Shown: piece after piece, positions 1 to 13,242 of the stretch
Layout: each line of letters starts with the position of its first letter
Numbering within the stretch: the first letter of the stretch is position 1
Assembly (NCBI RefSeq): GCF_030272615.1
Contig: NC_081408.1
Location: 339,294,793-339,358,792, forward strand
Source: Cryptomeria japonica
Taxonomy: Eukaryota; Streptophyta; Pinopsida; Cupressales; Cupressaceae
Direction: 5' to 3'
Length of the DNA stretch: 64,000 bases
Made by a program: the position numbers and the translations under genes
Notes under the pieces: model-generated
Databases searched by the model: none
Seen by the model: the letters and a program-made list of their open reading frames with translations, nothing else
Told to the model about the DNA's origin: nothing

Positions 1-2339
1 GCAGGAAGAAGGTACGCAGTTGTACCTCTAGAATTAATCTTTATTTATAGAGATGAAAAAACCCTTTTTGATGCGCGAAAAATTTGAAGGACCAAGAGGG
101 TGGGTGTCCTGGTCTGAACATACGATCCCTGCTACTTTTGACAGATCTTACAGAGCAACTCTGAATCATATCAAACTCCTCAGATCCAGGTGCATGATGA
201 AATCCCGAATCTGTAGCTCATTGTTTCTACTTATTTTGTCTTCAATTCCAGCATTCTACTTGTCATCAGGAAATTTGGAATAAACATAAAAAGCACAAAA
301 TCAGGCAACCACAAACCTAAAATGCCAATGAAAAGATCCTAATACAGTCAATAAAGGAATGAAGACAAGATTCTAAAACTAAAAGGCAAACCAAAATGTT
401 GGAATTTCCTTCATTTTTCCTCCATTGTTCTTCTTTCTCCTTCAAATTGATGTTTGTGGATCTCACCTACAAAGCAAGTGTGATGCAAGCAAGATACTGA
501 TAGCAAATTGACAACATAAGGATACTAAAAGTGTGGTTACGATTATAGAAAAGATTGATAAATTTATAGAAGATTGAAGACAAGATTGGTGAATCATGAT
601 GGATTCAAAAAGATGGCACAAAGCGGCTTTTGACTGGGCATATCTCCTTTGTCAAATTTTAAATTGAGATTAAAGAGATATTTTCCAAGAAGATAAATCA
701 AGAAAATCAAAAGCTAACTAGTTACTTCCATTTTTAATTTTTAGGAAGACATGATAATGATTTTTGAAAATCATATAAAGCAGATGATGACATACTTTCC
801 ATTTTCAAAAATTGGGAGAATATGAGAAAATAATTGATTTAAATTGGATAATGATTTATTTTAATTTTTAAATCATTTTCTCGATTTATTGCCATTTTTG
901 TATTTGGATGAAGATAATTAGAAATTAAAAACAAATAAAGATTTATTTCCATTCTTGATTTTTGGAAGAAGATAATTAAGATTTTATTAATTTATTTAAT
1001 TATGATGAAATAATTAGAATATTAAATAATTGAAAGAAATTATTGAATTTTGAGAAAAATGAAATTGAATTTAATTAAATAATAAAGATTATTTAATTAA
1101 AGTAGGATTGAACTAATCAAATAATAAAGATTATTCGATTAATGTTAGGAAATGAATGATTAATGATGACATGATTTAAATGATTAGGAAAATAGAAAAT
1201 TTGACTTAGAAGAATGACACTTGATCAATTAATCGATTAGGGCATAAATGTTAGTTAGTGTGTGCAAGCATGGTGCAATTTTTGGGTGTCTACACTACTT
1301 ATTTTAACAATTCAACTTACAAAAGAGGAAAACCCAAATTAACCCAATCTACTCAGTATTCAATCCTTGCCTCATTTAGGATTGGATCTAGTGGATTCAT
1401 CTCCTCTTTTGAATGTAAAGTCCGCCAAGTAAAAATTGGCTTAGTGATTTCCCCTTTCCATGTGGTGAATTTGCTAAGCTCCAATTTCCCACTTTATAGT
1501 GTATATAACTGCCCTTTGACATCAAATATAAAAGGGCACTATACTGAATTCTCTTCCCCTTTTACATCAAGGACAACAAACAAAAATTTGAATAGCTCTT
1601 CCTTTAATTGAAACTCTTTCTCCTAATGAGTACACCATAACTGATTGTAGCCTTACTCATATTTTCTCTCACCCTTCCAAAAATATCACAAATGATTGCA
1701 ATACTCCCCTTGATAGGGATATCATTCTTATGTAGAAAGCCTCATCCTTATTAGCTACATTGAGAGTAGCAACAACATCAATTCAAGAAGAGAAACAAAG
1801 CTCAGATGACCCCCCCCCAGACGGATGCACCACTACTTGTACTCTTTCTATCATATCCATATTTCTTATTTATTTTTTAATCTTTCAAAGTCAATCCTGC
1901 AACAATTTCTTTAGTAACTTCTTCCTTTTCATTATCAATATTTTCTTCTAGACCTGCTCCAACACAATAGATTTCAGGAGCCCCAATATCTAGACCCTTT
2001 CTTTTACAATATCAACAACTTTTCCATCTATTTGCATGATCAATCCTTTGTAGACTTTTGAATCCTCACGGATGATGAGGTAGACTCTAGAATCTATATT
2101 GAAAGCAACAAAAATCTCTATTCTTTTTGAGCAATACACATCTTTTACCAACAACTAAAGTTTTAAGCCAAAATTACTACACTACACAGTTAGACTAGGC
2201 AACACTATTCATTAATAAAACCATTTGAAAACGATTAGAAAAACCTCTACCATGCTGAAAATAACTCAACATCCAAATCGCAAAGAGGGTGTCATACTTG
2301 ATCTTTATTTTTCTCTCCCCCTTAGACAATGCATACTGT
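1..2339. other. AT-rich intergenic DNA without a recognised gene
   Basis: Only short, low-complexity open frames occur here and none resembles a known family. The stretch from about 480 to 1,300 has the long AT-rich, repetitive texture of decayed LTR or intergenic retroelement DNA. I found no matching second LTR, primer site or polypurine tract, so I do not call an element. Confidence 0.5.
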
Positions 2340-2678
2340 CTAGTTACTAGAAGAGTAATCAACACCACCAGAGGATGCAAACCCATCCTCACACTTTTCT
2401 TCTACCTTTTCTTCTAATTTATTCACACAAGTCATAATCATCTTCTCCTTTTCTTTGTTAGAAACAATTCTCTTGACTACACCAACAAACATCTCATTCC
2501 TTTTTCTGCAAAATTTAGCAATGTGTCTAATTTTAATGCAGGTGTAACAAGTCAGTCCTTGTTTTGGACTATTTTTATTCCTTCTAATGTTTCTTTCTCT
2601 TTTGATACTTCCACTCCTTTTGATAAAATTTTTGCACTCAACACCCTTACGACCAAAATTGTTGCAAGCATAACAATA
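2340..2678 (-). pseudogene. Ty1/copia gag fragment with zinc knuckles
   Basis: The minus-strand reading contains one canonical zinc knuckle of the CX2CX4HX4C type (CYTC...RHIAKFC). A second, damaged knuckle upstream has the His replaced by Arg (CYAC...GRKGVEC). Such knuckles bind nucleic acid in the Gag protein of Ty1/copia elements. The fragment is bounded by TIR element M1, and its continuation lies at 3,767-4,720. A matching uninterrupted copy occurs near 38.6-39.7 kb. There is no intact reading frame for a whole Gag, so this is a fossil. Confidence 0.7.
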
Positions 2679-3766
2679 GGGCAAAAGCATGAAGTTATGT
2701 CACACTTTGGGCTAACTGGGGGTAGTTTGGCCAGATTGAGTTTGGTCGAATTGAGTTCGGATGGACTACCACCCAACCACGTGGTGCCCCGTGTCACTTT
2801 CATGGCCCCTAAATGGCACCAAGAGTTTGGCCCAACTCAGTTCGACCGGACTATTGGCTACATTATCCCGATTTTTGTGATCGTTTGATCTTAGAATTTT
2901 TTAAAACAATTCAAAATAGTTTGGCCAAACTCAGTTCGATTGGACTTAGTCCTGCTGGACTGAGTTCAGTCGGACTCAACTATGTGACAGGTGACGTGAC
3001 AGCCAAATCACCTATTTTGTCTGTATTTTTGAAACTTTTCACCTCTGCTCAATTTTTCTTTAGGCATAATTTTTTTTTTACAAAAGTAAAAAAAATACCC
3101 TTTTGTAGAGCTCAAAGTCACAAATCTAGACATATATATTTTTTAGTATTTTGATTAAATTTAACATTTTTTATTAATTAAACACTGTGAGTAGGTTTTT
3201 TTAAGTTAAAAGAGAAGCTGATTAGAAATTTTTTAAAAAATTAAATGGTATTAGAAAAAATTAAAAAATATATTTTTCACTAGATGAGAGAGTCTTCTCC
3301 AAAAGAGTATAATTTTTTTTTTTGATAATCATAAATTTAGTAGACAAAAGGTGAAATCGAATGAAAACTACCAAATTCAGCTATGTTGGACTATAAAATA
3401 TTATTACGAGAAAAATATACATCAATTTTTTTTTAACAATGCATATATATGTCCTCTATTTGGAAAATTAAAATCAGGAAAAACTAAGTTCCTCTTCATT
3501 TTGTTTGGTGATGCTGACTAGAACATCTGAGTTTCAGTATTTTTCAGCAATAAAAAATTTGTCTTTGAATATATAAAACAAATGTCAATTTTTTTTAAAT
3601 TTAAAAAATAACAGATAAAATTCATTAATATTTCTATATTTGATAAGTTTATATCATTTTGAAATTAAATTTAGAAATATCACTTTTATGTGATCGAAGT
3701 TAAACAGTTTTAGTTGTGTTGGCCACTTCCTTTATAAAAGTGTGACGCAACATTGCACTTTTACCC
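2679..3766. mobile_element. TIR element M1 (non-autonomous, ~1.09 kb)
   Basis: The left end starts GGGCAAAAGCATGAAG and the right end, reverse-complemented, starts GGGTAAAAGTGCAATG. Both continue into TCACACTTT, giving imperfect terminal inverted repeats of about 30 bp. The element interrupts the copia remnant. The uninterrupted copy near 38,755 reads ACAATATCC, whereas here AATA is present on both sides (2,675-2,678 and 3,767-3,770), which indicates a 4-bp target duplication. There is no coding capacity. The interior (about 2,710-2,980) contains repeated motifs around TTTGGCCAAACTCAGTTCG. Related copies lie at about 35.83, 44.19 and 47.13 kb. Confidence 0.7.
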
Positions 3767-4720
3767 AATATCCATTGAAAGAATGCACATTCCTACCAAT
3801 TTAGATTCCACATCATCCTACTTCTACACTCATTAGCTTTATGACAAACCTTATTACAATTGCAAAATTGACCATTAAACAATTAAGATCTAGTCTAACT
3901 TCTACATTAACTAGCTCTATGTCCAAACTTATTACATAACCAATTACCATTGAAAGTTGATGAGTGCATGGTTTGAGTAGGAGGAGTAGGAGACCTCCGA
4001 AAAAGATTCTTGTTTTAGACCTAAGGGAAACTATTTTGATTAGTTATTTACTTCATCCTTGAATTTATCTCTACCAGATTTATTCAGCTTGTTCATGAAC
4101 CTCCTTTTGTCTTCTACCATAGTCTTGTCTATTGAGTTGGGTACCAGTTCCAATGTCTAGCCTTCCTCTATCAGATTTAGTTCTTCTTCAACTATCTTTT
4201 CCCAAATTTTATCTTTCAAAGCATCAAACTCAATTACAATAGTAGGAATAACCTTAATCATAGGTACATCCTCAATCGGATTGTAAACTTGTGCCAGTTT
4301 AAGAAATTGCATCCACTATTGTTCTTCACATAGTAAACATTTCCATTAGTCATTGTACCTTCCACAACCAATCTTATGGAGCTTCCTTTTTTATTTCACA
4401 TCCATACCCATGAAATATGACCTTATAACCTTTTCTACACATCTGACTCACAATCAACAGGTTATGTCTCAGACCTTTAACATAATAAACATCATCAATT
4501 TTATGCTTACTGTTAGTAAAGATGCTTCATTTTCCACAAATAGGTGTAGCTTCTTCTCCTAAAAACTTAACTAATCCACCATCATATTTCTCAAGGTTAA
4601 TAAACTTATCTCTATCACTGATCATATGGTTTGAACATCCATAGTCAATGATCCATGCTTTTGGTTCTACTTTTGCATGTAGTGCAGTCTTCACACTAAC
4701 TATACATGCTCTTTCTCATG
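3767..4720 (-). pseudogene. Ty1/copia gag-protease remnant
   Basis: This continues the copia fragment on the other side of M1. It matches the copy at 38,760-39,715 nearly throughout, including the stretch that there encodes the degenerate aspartic-protease region (WIIEYGCSNHMT-like). Frames are broken by stops and indels, so it is non-functional. The 3' part of the element (integrase, RT, RNase H) is missing, and a plus-strand gypsy fragment follows directly. Confidence 0.6.
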
Positions 4721-4789
4721 CTAAAAGAGCCATCTAGATTGATATTTCTATGGATTTTTTCTTGCGGCTTCCATGAACCCAAAGAGGCA

Positions 4790-5560
4790 ATAATTTAGTG
4801 CTTGTATTTGTGGAACATTTTGGTAAAATGACACATTTCATACCTTGTAAGAAGAACAGTAATGCAAGTCAAGTGGCACATTTGTATTTTAGGGAATTTT
4901 TTAGGTTGCATGGTGTTCTTAAAATAATAACAAGTGACACAGACATCAAACTTTCAAAGACACTTTTGGAGGTTCTTATAGAAGAATTTGAATAGTAGGT
5001 TGTGATTTAATTCAATGTACCATCCCCAAATCTATGGTAAAACATTGATTGTAAATAGGACCCTAGGTAATCTATTGAGGTGTTTAGTTGAAGCCAATAT
5101 TTAACAATGGGATTTGGTGATATCTCAAGTTGAGATAGCCTATAGTTCTAGCATAAATAGATCAATAAGTAAGTCTGCATTTCAAGTTGTATATGGTGCG
5201 AATCGTAAAGAAGTTGTGGAATTATTTGATTTTCCAATGAACCCACATAACAAGCAAGAAGCTAGAGATTTTTAGAGAATATTCAAGATATATATCAATA
5301 AGTTAGGATCAAATTGTAGTCCATGAATGAATAATATAAGAAGAAAGTTGATAAATGCATCAAAGAAGAAAATTATTTAAAGGAGAAATGGTCATGGCAC
5401 ATCTATGCAAAGAAAGGTATCCCGAAGATGCCTACAACAAACAAGTTGAAGCCCAAGAAAATTAGACCTTGTAAAACCATAAAGAGGATAAATGACAACT
5501 CCTACCAAATTAATTTTCTTGAGGATTTGGATAATAGTCCTACCTTTAATTAACATTGTA
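4790..5560 (+). pseudogene. Ty3/gypsy integrase fragment
   Basis: The frame at 4,798-4,995 reads like the integrase core of plant Ty3/gypsy elements (HFGKMTHFIPCKK, then VAHLYFREFFRLHGVLK, then ITSDTD). Here TSDTD corresponds to the family's TSDRD, which carries a catalytic Asp. About 400 bp further on, around 5,380-5,530, is the integrase C-terminal pattern (GEMVMAHLCKERYPEDAY). Many stops lie between, so this is a decayed piece. The same fragment recurs at 39,790-40,545. Confidence 0.7.
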
Positions 5561-7020
5561 TACTTTATTTACACTTAGTCAAAGTTGATGATGATTAGGT
5601 AGAAGATGACCAAAATGAGAAGGAAAATGATAATTGGACTAGACACTTGCCAATGAAGAAAAGATACTAGATTGAATGAGTAATAGATATTAATTTGGTG
5701 GATTCCAAACCTAGATCTTAAAAGCTATATTTTTTTAAGTTGGAAGGCCTACTAGATTCTTACAAATATTGGACCGCTTAGAAACTAACTTGCTTAAGTA
5801 TAGCCAAACTATTTCAACATACATTGATTGATTTCATACTTAATAGCTATCAATTAATTCGCTATTTTTAGCTTTTGGTTGAGTTTGTTCATGAGACTCT
5901 TTAGTGAGCTAAGTAGTTAGGGGGGAGTTCATAGTATTAGAGAGTCAATGGGAAAACAAAAAAGGGATAGGAAAATTTATGAGTTCTAGTGGGGAACTCC
6001 AAACAATAGAAGCTTCTTGTCAATAGGTTAAACTTTACCAATTTTCATATTGGGATATGCTATATTTCTTTCTAGCTATTTAATATAATAAGAATCTAAT
6101 GATTAGGCATTTTTTAATGACAATTGAGTGCATTTTGTTGTTTCGACATGAATTCTCTGTTGTAGAATTTGTTATATCTGAAAAGAACAAGTTAGGATAG
6201 AGTATATTTGTGGAGTGATTCGTAGGTTCTTGAAGACTGTGTTGTATCATATAAAAGGATGGAGATTATACTATTATACTTAAGTGGGATAGTTTTATTT
6301 CCAACATATCCATTATTCATTGGGACTTTCCTTTTATACATATTTTTAACTCAAAAAACTCCAAAATAGAATTAAACATAAATCTATGTAACACAAACCT
6401 AAAACATTTTATGAAAATGATTTTATAAAATATAATATAATTATATGTGCAAAAATTGAATCTTCTTTCCTTTGATTTCTAAATAAACATTTATTTTTTG
6501 TAATTTATTTAACCAAAACTATACCTAGTGCTAAGGCTATATTGTTTTCCTTTATTTGTTCTCTTGACTGATTTTTAATAGGTCAAAACCTTTTTCCTCA
6601 TGTTTTTCTTAATCAAAACTATAACTAATACCAAGTACTATGTCCATAACATCACTTAATTATGAAACATAAACAAACATATATAAATAAACTAAAGAGA
6701 TCATCTCATTCATAACAAATAAAAAGAACGAATACAAAAAAACATACATTTTCTTTCAGAATATAGATAACATCAACAAAGATTGTTCATACTCAACTCA
6801 AATGCATTCTAAAAATGAAACTTATAATAATATTAAGCTTTATAAAGAATTACAACAATAATGTAATCTTATGAAATATCTTATAATTCTAAATACAAAA
6901 ATTGAATCCACATTTCTTTGATTTCTAGATAAATACTTATTCTTGTAATTTATATAACCATAACTAATACTAAAGACCAAGACAACGTCCTCACAATCTG
7001 TTCCAACTCAACTCAAATAC
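5561..7020. other. Non-coding part of segment S1
   Basis: AT-rich DNA with no supported gene. It aligns by eye with 40,560-42,160 in S3 (same order, small indels), and its last ~130 bases also align with 13,090-13,215. It is the region downstream of the Kunitz gene, with no recognisable terminator beyond AT-rich possible poly(A) signals. Confidence 0.5.
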
Positions 7021-7023
7021 ATT

Positions 7024-7711
7024 CTAGGAAGTGAATTTCTTGAATTGCACACGCCGGGGCTGCAAACCTCCTGCAACGACCCCAAACCCATTATGAATGC
7101 CAAGGCCGATGCAGGAAGGGCCAAGCCCAATCCCTGGGTGGCAAATCACTGCTGGACACCAAAAGAGCCCATATTCATTGTCTCCTATTTTGGAGATCCT
7201 GAACGACTGCCCCTCCCCTGAACTTATTTTAACCAAAGTTTGGTTAATTTTAGATACCCTCTCCATGGACCACCCATCACCTCCGGTATCATTCCCACAA
7301 ATAGATGGTCCAGAGATTGCAACATGCACGGCTGTATTGCCTAGAAATACCGAGGTGTTTTGATTGCAAATGGGATGGAATAGCATAGGAAGCCCATCTC
7401 CATGTTTATCCTGCACAACGTATTGCGGACAAGTCTTAGTAAGAGCAAGTCCTCTTCCATTGCCTTCTCCCACCACCATAATGAAGTAATTCAGCTCCGC
7501 TTCCAGAGGATCACCTTCTGTGTCTAATAGCATCTTATTTCTCTTCTCTCCATTTGATGGCATCGCCATTGAAGCAGCCAAAGATAGGAGGATAACCCAT
7601 AACCTATTCACAGAACAAGATGCCCATAAGGGAAAAGCAACAAAATGGGGAAAAAAAAGGGGAAAAAAGAAAAGATAGAGCATGGTGTGTTTATTACCAC
7701 TGAATGGCCAT
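7024..7711 (-). CDS. Kunitz (STI/miraculin-like) protease-inhibitor family protein, two exons
   Basis: Exon 1 coding is 7,698-7,711 (ATG GCC ATT CAG TG), the intron is 7,604-7,697 (GT...AG, about 94 bp, phase 2), and exon 2 is 7,024-7,603. The product is about 197 residues, normal for the family. It begins MAIQWLWVILLSLAASMAM, a plausible secretory signal peptide. The mature start LLDTEGDPLEAELNYFI fits the Kunitz STI signature (L-x-D-x2-G-x2-L-x5-Y-x-I). Six Cys follow (TCPQ, ICNQ, ICGN, WCPA, ICHP, SCIG), suggesting up to three disulfides as in miraculin-like members. The loop after LFHP reads ICNQNTS and lacks the usual Arg/Lys, so trypsin inhibition is doubtful. I chose this start because the upstream frame has no in-frame ATG while the exon-1 ATG and both splice sites are conserved in all three copies. 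Secretion and defence or storage roles are inference from the family. Confidence 0.8.
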
Positions 7712-8276
7712 TGTGAATTTAGCTCTTTTATCAAATTTATCTTAGTAGTACCTGTTACCGAAATACTTTTGTTGATTGCCTAAACATAATGAAACCAACA
7801 TAAACAGCTAAGAAGTCATGGTGGTGGGTATCATGATTTAGAGAAACTGTATCAAAAATCTTACTGTAAGTCGTGGGTAAGCTGCTCTCCTAATGTGATT
7901 TATAGGAAAAGAGGGCGATGGATTTTGTGTTGGAGATATTTGCTTTCAAAGGCGTAGGATAATTGAATAGACCCAACGAGAAAATGCATTGGTTTCTACG
8001 ACATTGCATGGCTCAAGTTGATAATAAAATAAAAGAAAACAGACTTTCATTCGACTTCGGTATATGCTGCCATTAATATAAGCTGAAAATGCATTGGTTT
8101 CTAAGACGTTGCATGTCTTAAGCTGAATTTGGTAGATATGGTAATGATTCCTTTTTTCAAAGTAATATTCGAACCAAAGTCATAATAAAATATAATATAT
8201 ATAGATATGGTAACGATGCCATCCATTAAAGTAGTCTTCGAACCAATGTCATAAGAATGCTTGCACGTAATTGTCA

Positions 8277-8490
8277 GAACGGCTTAGACCACACACTCTA
8301 AGCTTACACTTCTAGATTTAAAAGTGTTAAACACTCAGAGTTGACTGACATTTTCTAGGATTAATATGTTGCTTAATGTATGTGATCACACTAAGAATAC
8401 ACTTCTAGGCTTAAAAGTCTTAAACACTCAGAGTTGACTAATATTCTCTAGACTTAATATGTTGCTTAGTGTTTGTGGTTTAAGGCTGGC
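8277..8490. mobile_element. 214-bp MITE with long target duplication
   Basis: CGTAATTGTCA occurs on both sides (8,266-8,276 and 8,491-8,501), an 11-bp duplication or a 9-bp one plus chance matches. The ends form imperfect inverted repeats: GAACGGCTTAGACCACACAC on the left, and GGCCAGCCTTAAACCACAAA on the right read in reverse. The interior is two tandem ~93-bp units starting at 8,306 and 8,399. The related positions in S2 and S3 lack it. A 9-11-bp duplication suggests a Mutator-like source, which is inference. Confidence 0.6.
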
Positions 8491-8501
8491 CGTAATTGTC
8501 A

Positions 8502-11500
8502 TATGAATGTTCTGCAGTAGAAATCCTCCACTCCCATAATTTAATTGCCTCGATTGATTTGCTAAGAAAGCAGTGACAATGTCACATATATTAGATGAAT
8601 CGATCTAAATTATAACTTAAATTCATAAATATGAATTAATATATAAAACCTATTTCATTTTGTAGAAGAAGAAACAAAGTTTGTCCTAGTAATCCATTGT
8701 TTCTATCTTAATATATGAATGTTGAATAAAATTTCAATTTAAATTTGAGTTTTCAAAGGTTTAGATATGTGGGTGTAAGATGAATCTTGCATTTTAAAAT
8801 ACAGAATTACTAAAATTATTGTAGTAAAGATAATGTACAAGTATAGGTGTTATAATGAACATAATAAATTAGGTCCGCATAAGAATATCCATGCTTACAG
8901 ATATGATGATGTTAAATATGTGAAGATGTGTGTCAATAAATAGGTGATGTCATATTGAATGAACCAAATTATGTTCAAGATTGTGCCATTTGTCTATATA
9001 TAAATATATTGAGATATTTTATCACTTCATCATTCCCTAGCACACTATGTGTAGCAAAACTAGATCAATTTTTTCTCAATAGACTACCACCAATCATAGA
9101 CCAAATTGTCCAAGCCTTCCAATAATTGTACTTGATCCATGGTGCCATCAAAATTCTCAACTACTAACCTATGCACTTAGATTTTGTCAATAGATGTCTC
9201 CATCATCAACTAGATTATTTTGCGTTTCTTTATAAGTGTTTCGTGAAGTCTCTCAGGCTTCATTTGTTGGCGTGTTTGTCTCAAGGGTTGCTCAATTGTA
9301 CAATATTGCAAATAATTTTGTAATCACCTTCTCTTAATATGATTTGGGATGATCTTGTTTGGAATTGGTTTATACTATATAATCCCTTAATTCAGAGAAT
9401 CTATTTTTTCTTTAATACAAATGTCAATATGTGTTTAGTTCATGTAGATGTCTATGTTATTTACACTATTTCTTGATGTAATAGGCAGTAGTTACGGTGT
9501 CAAAATATCAACACAAGTTTCTAGAATTTAAAGAAAATAAATCTCTTGTAGGATATGAGTAGTTTAAGATCTACATGTTTTCATGATCCAATATTACAAC
9601 TAATTGTAAATCTCATGTTCAATATCAAACTAACAAATGGATAGTTGATCATTTTAGTATTTTTTCTCTTACACATTTGTATGCATAAATTAAAGGGATT
9701 CACTTGTAGGGATAAATTTTGTTGCTATCATTTAGTGCATATGCAAGGGTGTCATTACTTGTTTGATTGAATATACATCTTCTTATAATGTTTTTACAAT
9801 TTAAATTAAATAATATGAATACAATTGAATGCCTCATGGACCAAATTTTATTTGATTTATATAGGCGATTACAATATTTCTAAAATGGAACATCATGGCT
9901 TACCACTAAGAAGTCAAATTTAGGCAACATGACTAAAGAAGAGATACTTTCCTACTTGAATGAACTAGTAGTTGGTTCTTTCTAATGTATGACCTCAATT
10001 TTCAATATAAGTTCAATATTGTTGAAATGGAGAATTTTTTTTATAATGCAAGTGTTGTGCATTATTTTAGAGATTAATGAAGTGATAAAGGATAATAGGT
10101 CCAAGTGCTCAAGGATTTAAATAATCTCCTAGCAACATTGACACATAAGGTGAAGAATCAAACACAAACCCACATAAAATGAGGTTATTTGTAACCCTCC
10201 TTTATGATGATTATCTCAAAAGAGATTCAATTTAATAGGGACCATATAGAATCTCTAAAAGATAAAGTTCTTGAATGTTAAACTCCTCTTCTATAAAAAT
10301 GAAATGATTTAAAATTATCCCAAGAAGCAATGTCATCAAGAGATGAAAAGCTACAATTAGAGAAATTATATGCTTCCTTAAGTAGTGTCAACTCATACTC
10401 TAAGTCTATACGAGATAGTTTTGTGAGAGAAGATGATTATTGAAATGAAAAAAATAGGTTCACATTATGCTTGCTAAATTTTACATGTTATAATATATCT
10501 CTATATGGTTTAGATTATATTATTTGCTATTTATCTCTTTAACATACCATAAAAACTTGATTCTAGATATATGCTAAAGTGTTTTTTATATGCAAATAAA
10601 TACAAAATTGATAACATATAAGAAGATTTACACATATTTATAAATGCTGAATGTGGTGTACTAATTTATTAAATTTATTATATGCAGCGAGTTTTACATT
10701 TAAAAAAAATATCAATATATTTTATTTCTTTCTTATAACAACTCATTGAATTTCTTACCAAATTTTAAAAATACTATGATAATCAATACCTGATTGGATT
10801 GATTTGAAAGGTGTGACTAACCAAGCATTGAATGGTCAAACATAAGATAATCAAATAAATTATACACAATAGAATTTGTGGCTTTGGCCCATTTCGTAGT
10901 ACCTTGTAGTTTGTTTGTAAACAAAAAGGAGAAACTTTGAAATCATCGAAATTTAAGAATACATGTATAGTGATAAAATAAATATCTTAACCTGTTTTCT
11001 AAAAGTAATTTAAATATGATTCTAACCAATAATTTATTGAAAATAGTAAGTATAAAGCATTTTCTATCAACACCCCAAAAAAGGTTCTATGCTTACTAAT
11101 CCTCGTGGTTGACAAGTAGTTAGCTCAACTCATGTACTTTTAAAAATTGAAGAATATTTAAGGGGAAGATTACAATAAAAAATGCATAATGCAACCATCT
11201 TCACAGTAAGAAGTTATTAAAATTCTACAATACGTCTCTAATTATAGATAGAATCAAATATATGATCCAAATATTCAACTAGTCAAACCAAGAGACATAA
11301 AAGAAAAGGGACTCAATTTTCATTGTCAATTTATTTTTCTCTTATTTTTATTCTAAGAATATAGTTAGTTATTTATATTATTTTCTCATGATGTGTAAGT
11401 GTAGTGTAGTGACGTGGATGACAATAAGAGATTGAATAGCTCAGTTGAGCAAGTGACAACTAGACGATTTTTGAGATAGATACTAATATATAAAATATTA

Positions 11501-11577
11501 TAATGCTAATGATAGACCTAATATTGTTATGTTGAATCATTTACATGAAGATTTTGAGGAAATATAATTAATGTGTT
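8502..11577. other. Non-coding tail of Kunitz segment S1
   Basis: AT-rich, with stops in all frames. Parts align with S2 and S3: 8,990-9,260 with 35,220-35,450 and 43,540-43,720, and 10,180-10,450 with 36,820-37,020. No gene is supported. The site occupied by a TIR element in S2 and S3 is empty here, around 9,590-10,180. Confidence 0.5.
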
Positions 11578-11829
11578 CTATATCACAATATATCTTATCT
11601 TATATTCTAGTTGAAACATAATATTACAACAATAGTGAGTGAGAGGAGGTATAGTAGATAGGAAAGAATAGAAACCCATAAAAAAAAATGAAAGGAAAGA
11701 ATAGAAAGTGGAGGAATATGCATGAGAATGTGAATGTTTTTTATAATTAAAGAAATAAGACAACGATGTTGTTCCATACATATAACAACCTAGAGGGCGT
11801 AAAGTCAATCATATCACCAGTAGCAACAC

Positions 11830-12310
11830 ATTAACAACACGTTAATCGCAACTACGAAAATCAAAACTAGCCAAAACGACACTTCCACAACAAAAAAAAA
11901 AAGATGAGAGGCAAAAGAAAAACTTGTCAAGCCAATGCCCCAAATCCAACACGAGGGGTAGAGGCACCCAAGCCTTGACAAGGAGGAGTTTGGGGAAGGG
12001 GAGAAGACTTCCCTTTTTGCCTACGATGAACCACAGTCTAGGCGATACTGTCATTAGAACCATCAACAAAAAGATCATTCAGAAGGGGCTCTTCAAGGTT
12101 GTGACCAGTAGCGGTAGTAGTGTGTTGTTGTAGATCAGCAATAGGCTACAACAAACTAGCAACAGTTTATTGCGGAGAAACAACCGCAGGAGCAACATTA
12201 GCTAGAGGAGGTGGTGGAGTAGGAGAAACAAAATCATTAGCAGTAAGGGGCACCTCATCCTGGGAGGAGAAATCCTCTTCTTGGGAGGAGTAAAAAAAAT
12301 CAATTTCAAC
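11830..12310 (-). other. Coding-like remnant, unidentified
   Basis: This GC-richer patch inside AT-rich DNA shows a Ser/Pro/Val/Leu-rich composition on the minus strand, with stops and no motif I recognise. The texture resembles the variable linker or ORF1 of retroelements, but I cannot assign it. Confidence 0.25.
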
Positions 12311-13218
12311 AACATTGAATGAAAATGGGAATGTTGCAACTTAATTCAAATTTATTTTATGCCTATTGAAACCTAATTTCACAAGTCTCAAAATGAAAAA
12401 CCAGCAGTTTATTTTTCTTATCAATTATACCCAATTTAAGACATCTTAAATGAGAAAGCTTGTAAAACATTTCTAAACTCCTAAGTTTATTGATCATTGT
12501 TTAGTTTTCTTCCTATTTTCATAACTATTATAATCCAATATGTTTACATTTTTAAAATTATCAAAAAGTGCTCAAAATGTTAACCTACACGTAAGAAAAC
12601 TCTAAGCAAAATTATATGATATTGAGATCAAGAATTCTCGAAGTCACCAAAAAAATTCACATGAAAGATAAAACGAAAAATAAATAATTAAGGAAGATAA
12701 ACATGTTATAGAGTTTAAAAATTATTGAATTCATTAATGAGTTCAAAAAGTGATAACATATTTGACATGGAAATAGATAAATAATGGCCAAGGAAGATAA
12801 GCATGTTCAAGGGTTTAATATGGTTCAAAAGATGGTAGCACTATCAATAATTTCAATATGCACCTTCGCTTCCAGACTAAGCGTAGAGTAAAGCTTAAGA
12901 ATACAATTAAGTGGTGTCCTTTATTTGTTATATTCATGGGACATTCTGTTTTGGCTATAAAAGTGTTTGTGATGCAGAGAGGAGGTCCCCTCATTTGTAG
13001 CGTGCTCTGGTGCGGCCATATTTTTTTTTCTACATTTAACTAAACAAATGTGACCCATAGAATCACATTAATCAGTTAAAAATATATTGAACTTTATAAT
13101 AATAATCTAATTTGATAAGATATTTTATAATTTTAAATATAAAAAATTATATCCACATTTCTCTTATTTCCAAATAAATATTTATTCTTTTAATCTTTAT
13201 AACCATAACTCATATCAT
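12311..13218. other. Intergenic DNA and S2-like flank
   Basis: No gene is seen. The last ~130 bases (about 13,090-13,218) resemble the Kunitz downstream region at 6,835-6,965 and 41,990-42,110. They appear to be the left host flank of the large DNA element that follows. Confidence 0.45.
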
Positions 13219-13242
13219 TACCCTGTTGTCAGCGATTACTTT

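Noticed and set aside
53-283. Short plus-strand frame near the window start
   Set aside because: 76 codons of unremarkable composition in repeat-like DNA, with no motif or signal. Chance frames of this length are expected.
2523-3154. Overlapping plus-strand frames across M1
   Set aside because: They run antisense to copia zinc-knuckle sequence or through the TIR element's internal repeats, with no family resemblance.
7712-7734. Longer N-terminus for the S1 Kunitz protein read straight through upstream DNA
   Set aside because: It has no ATG at its start, crosses a conserved intron and gives a nonsense leader. The spliced MAIQ start is conserved in three copies.
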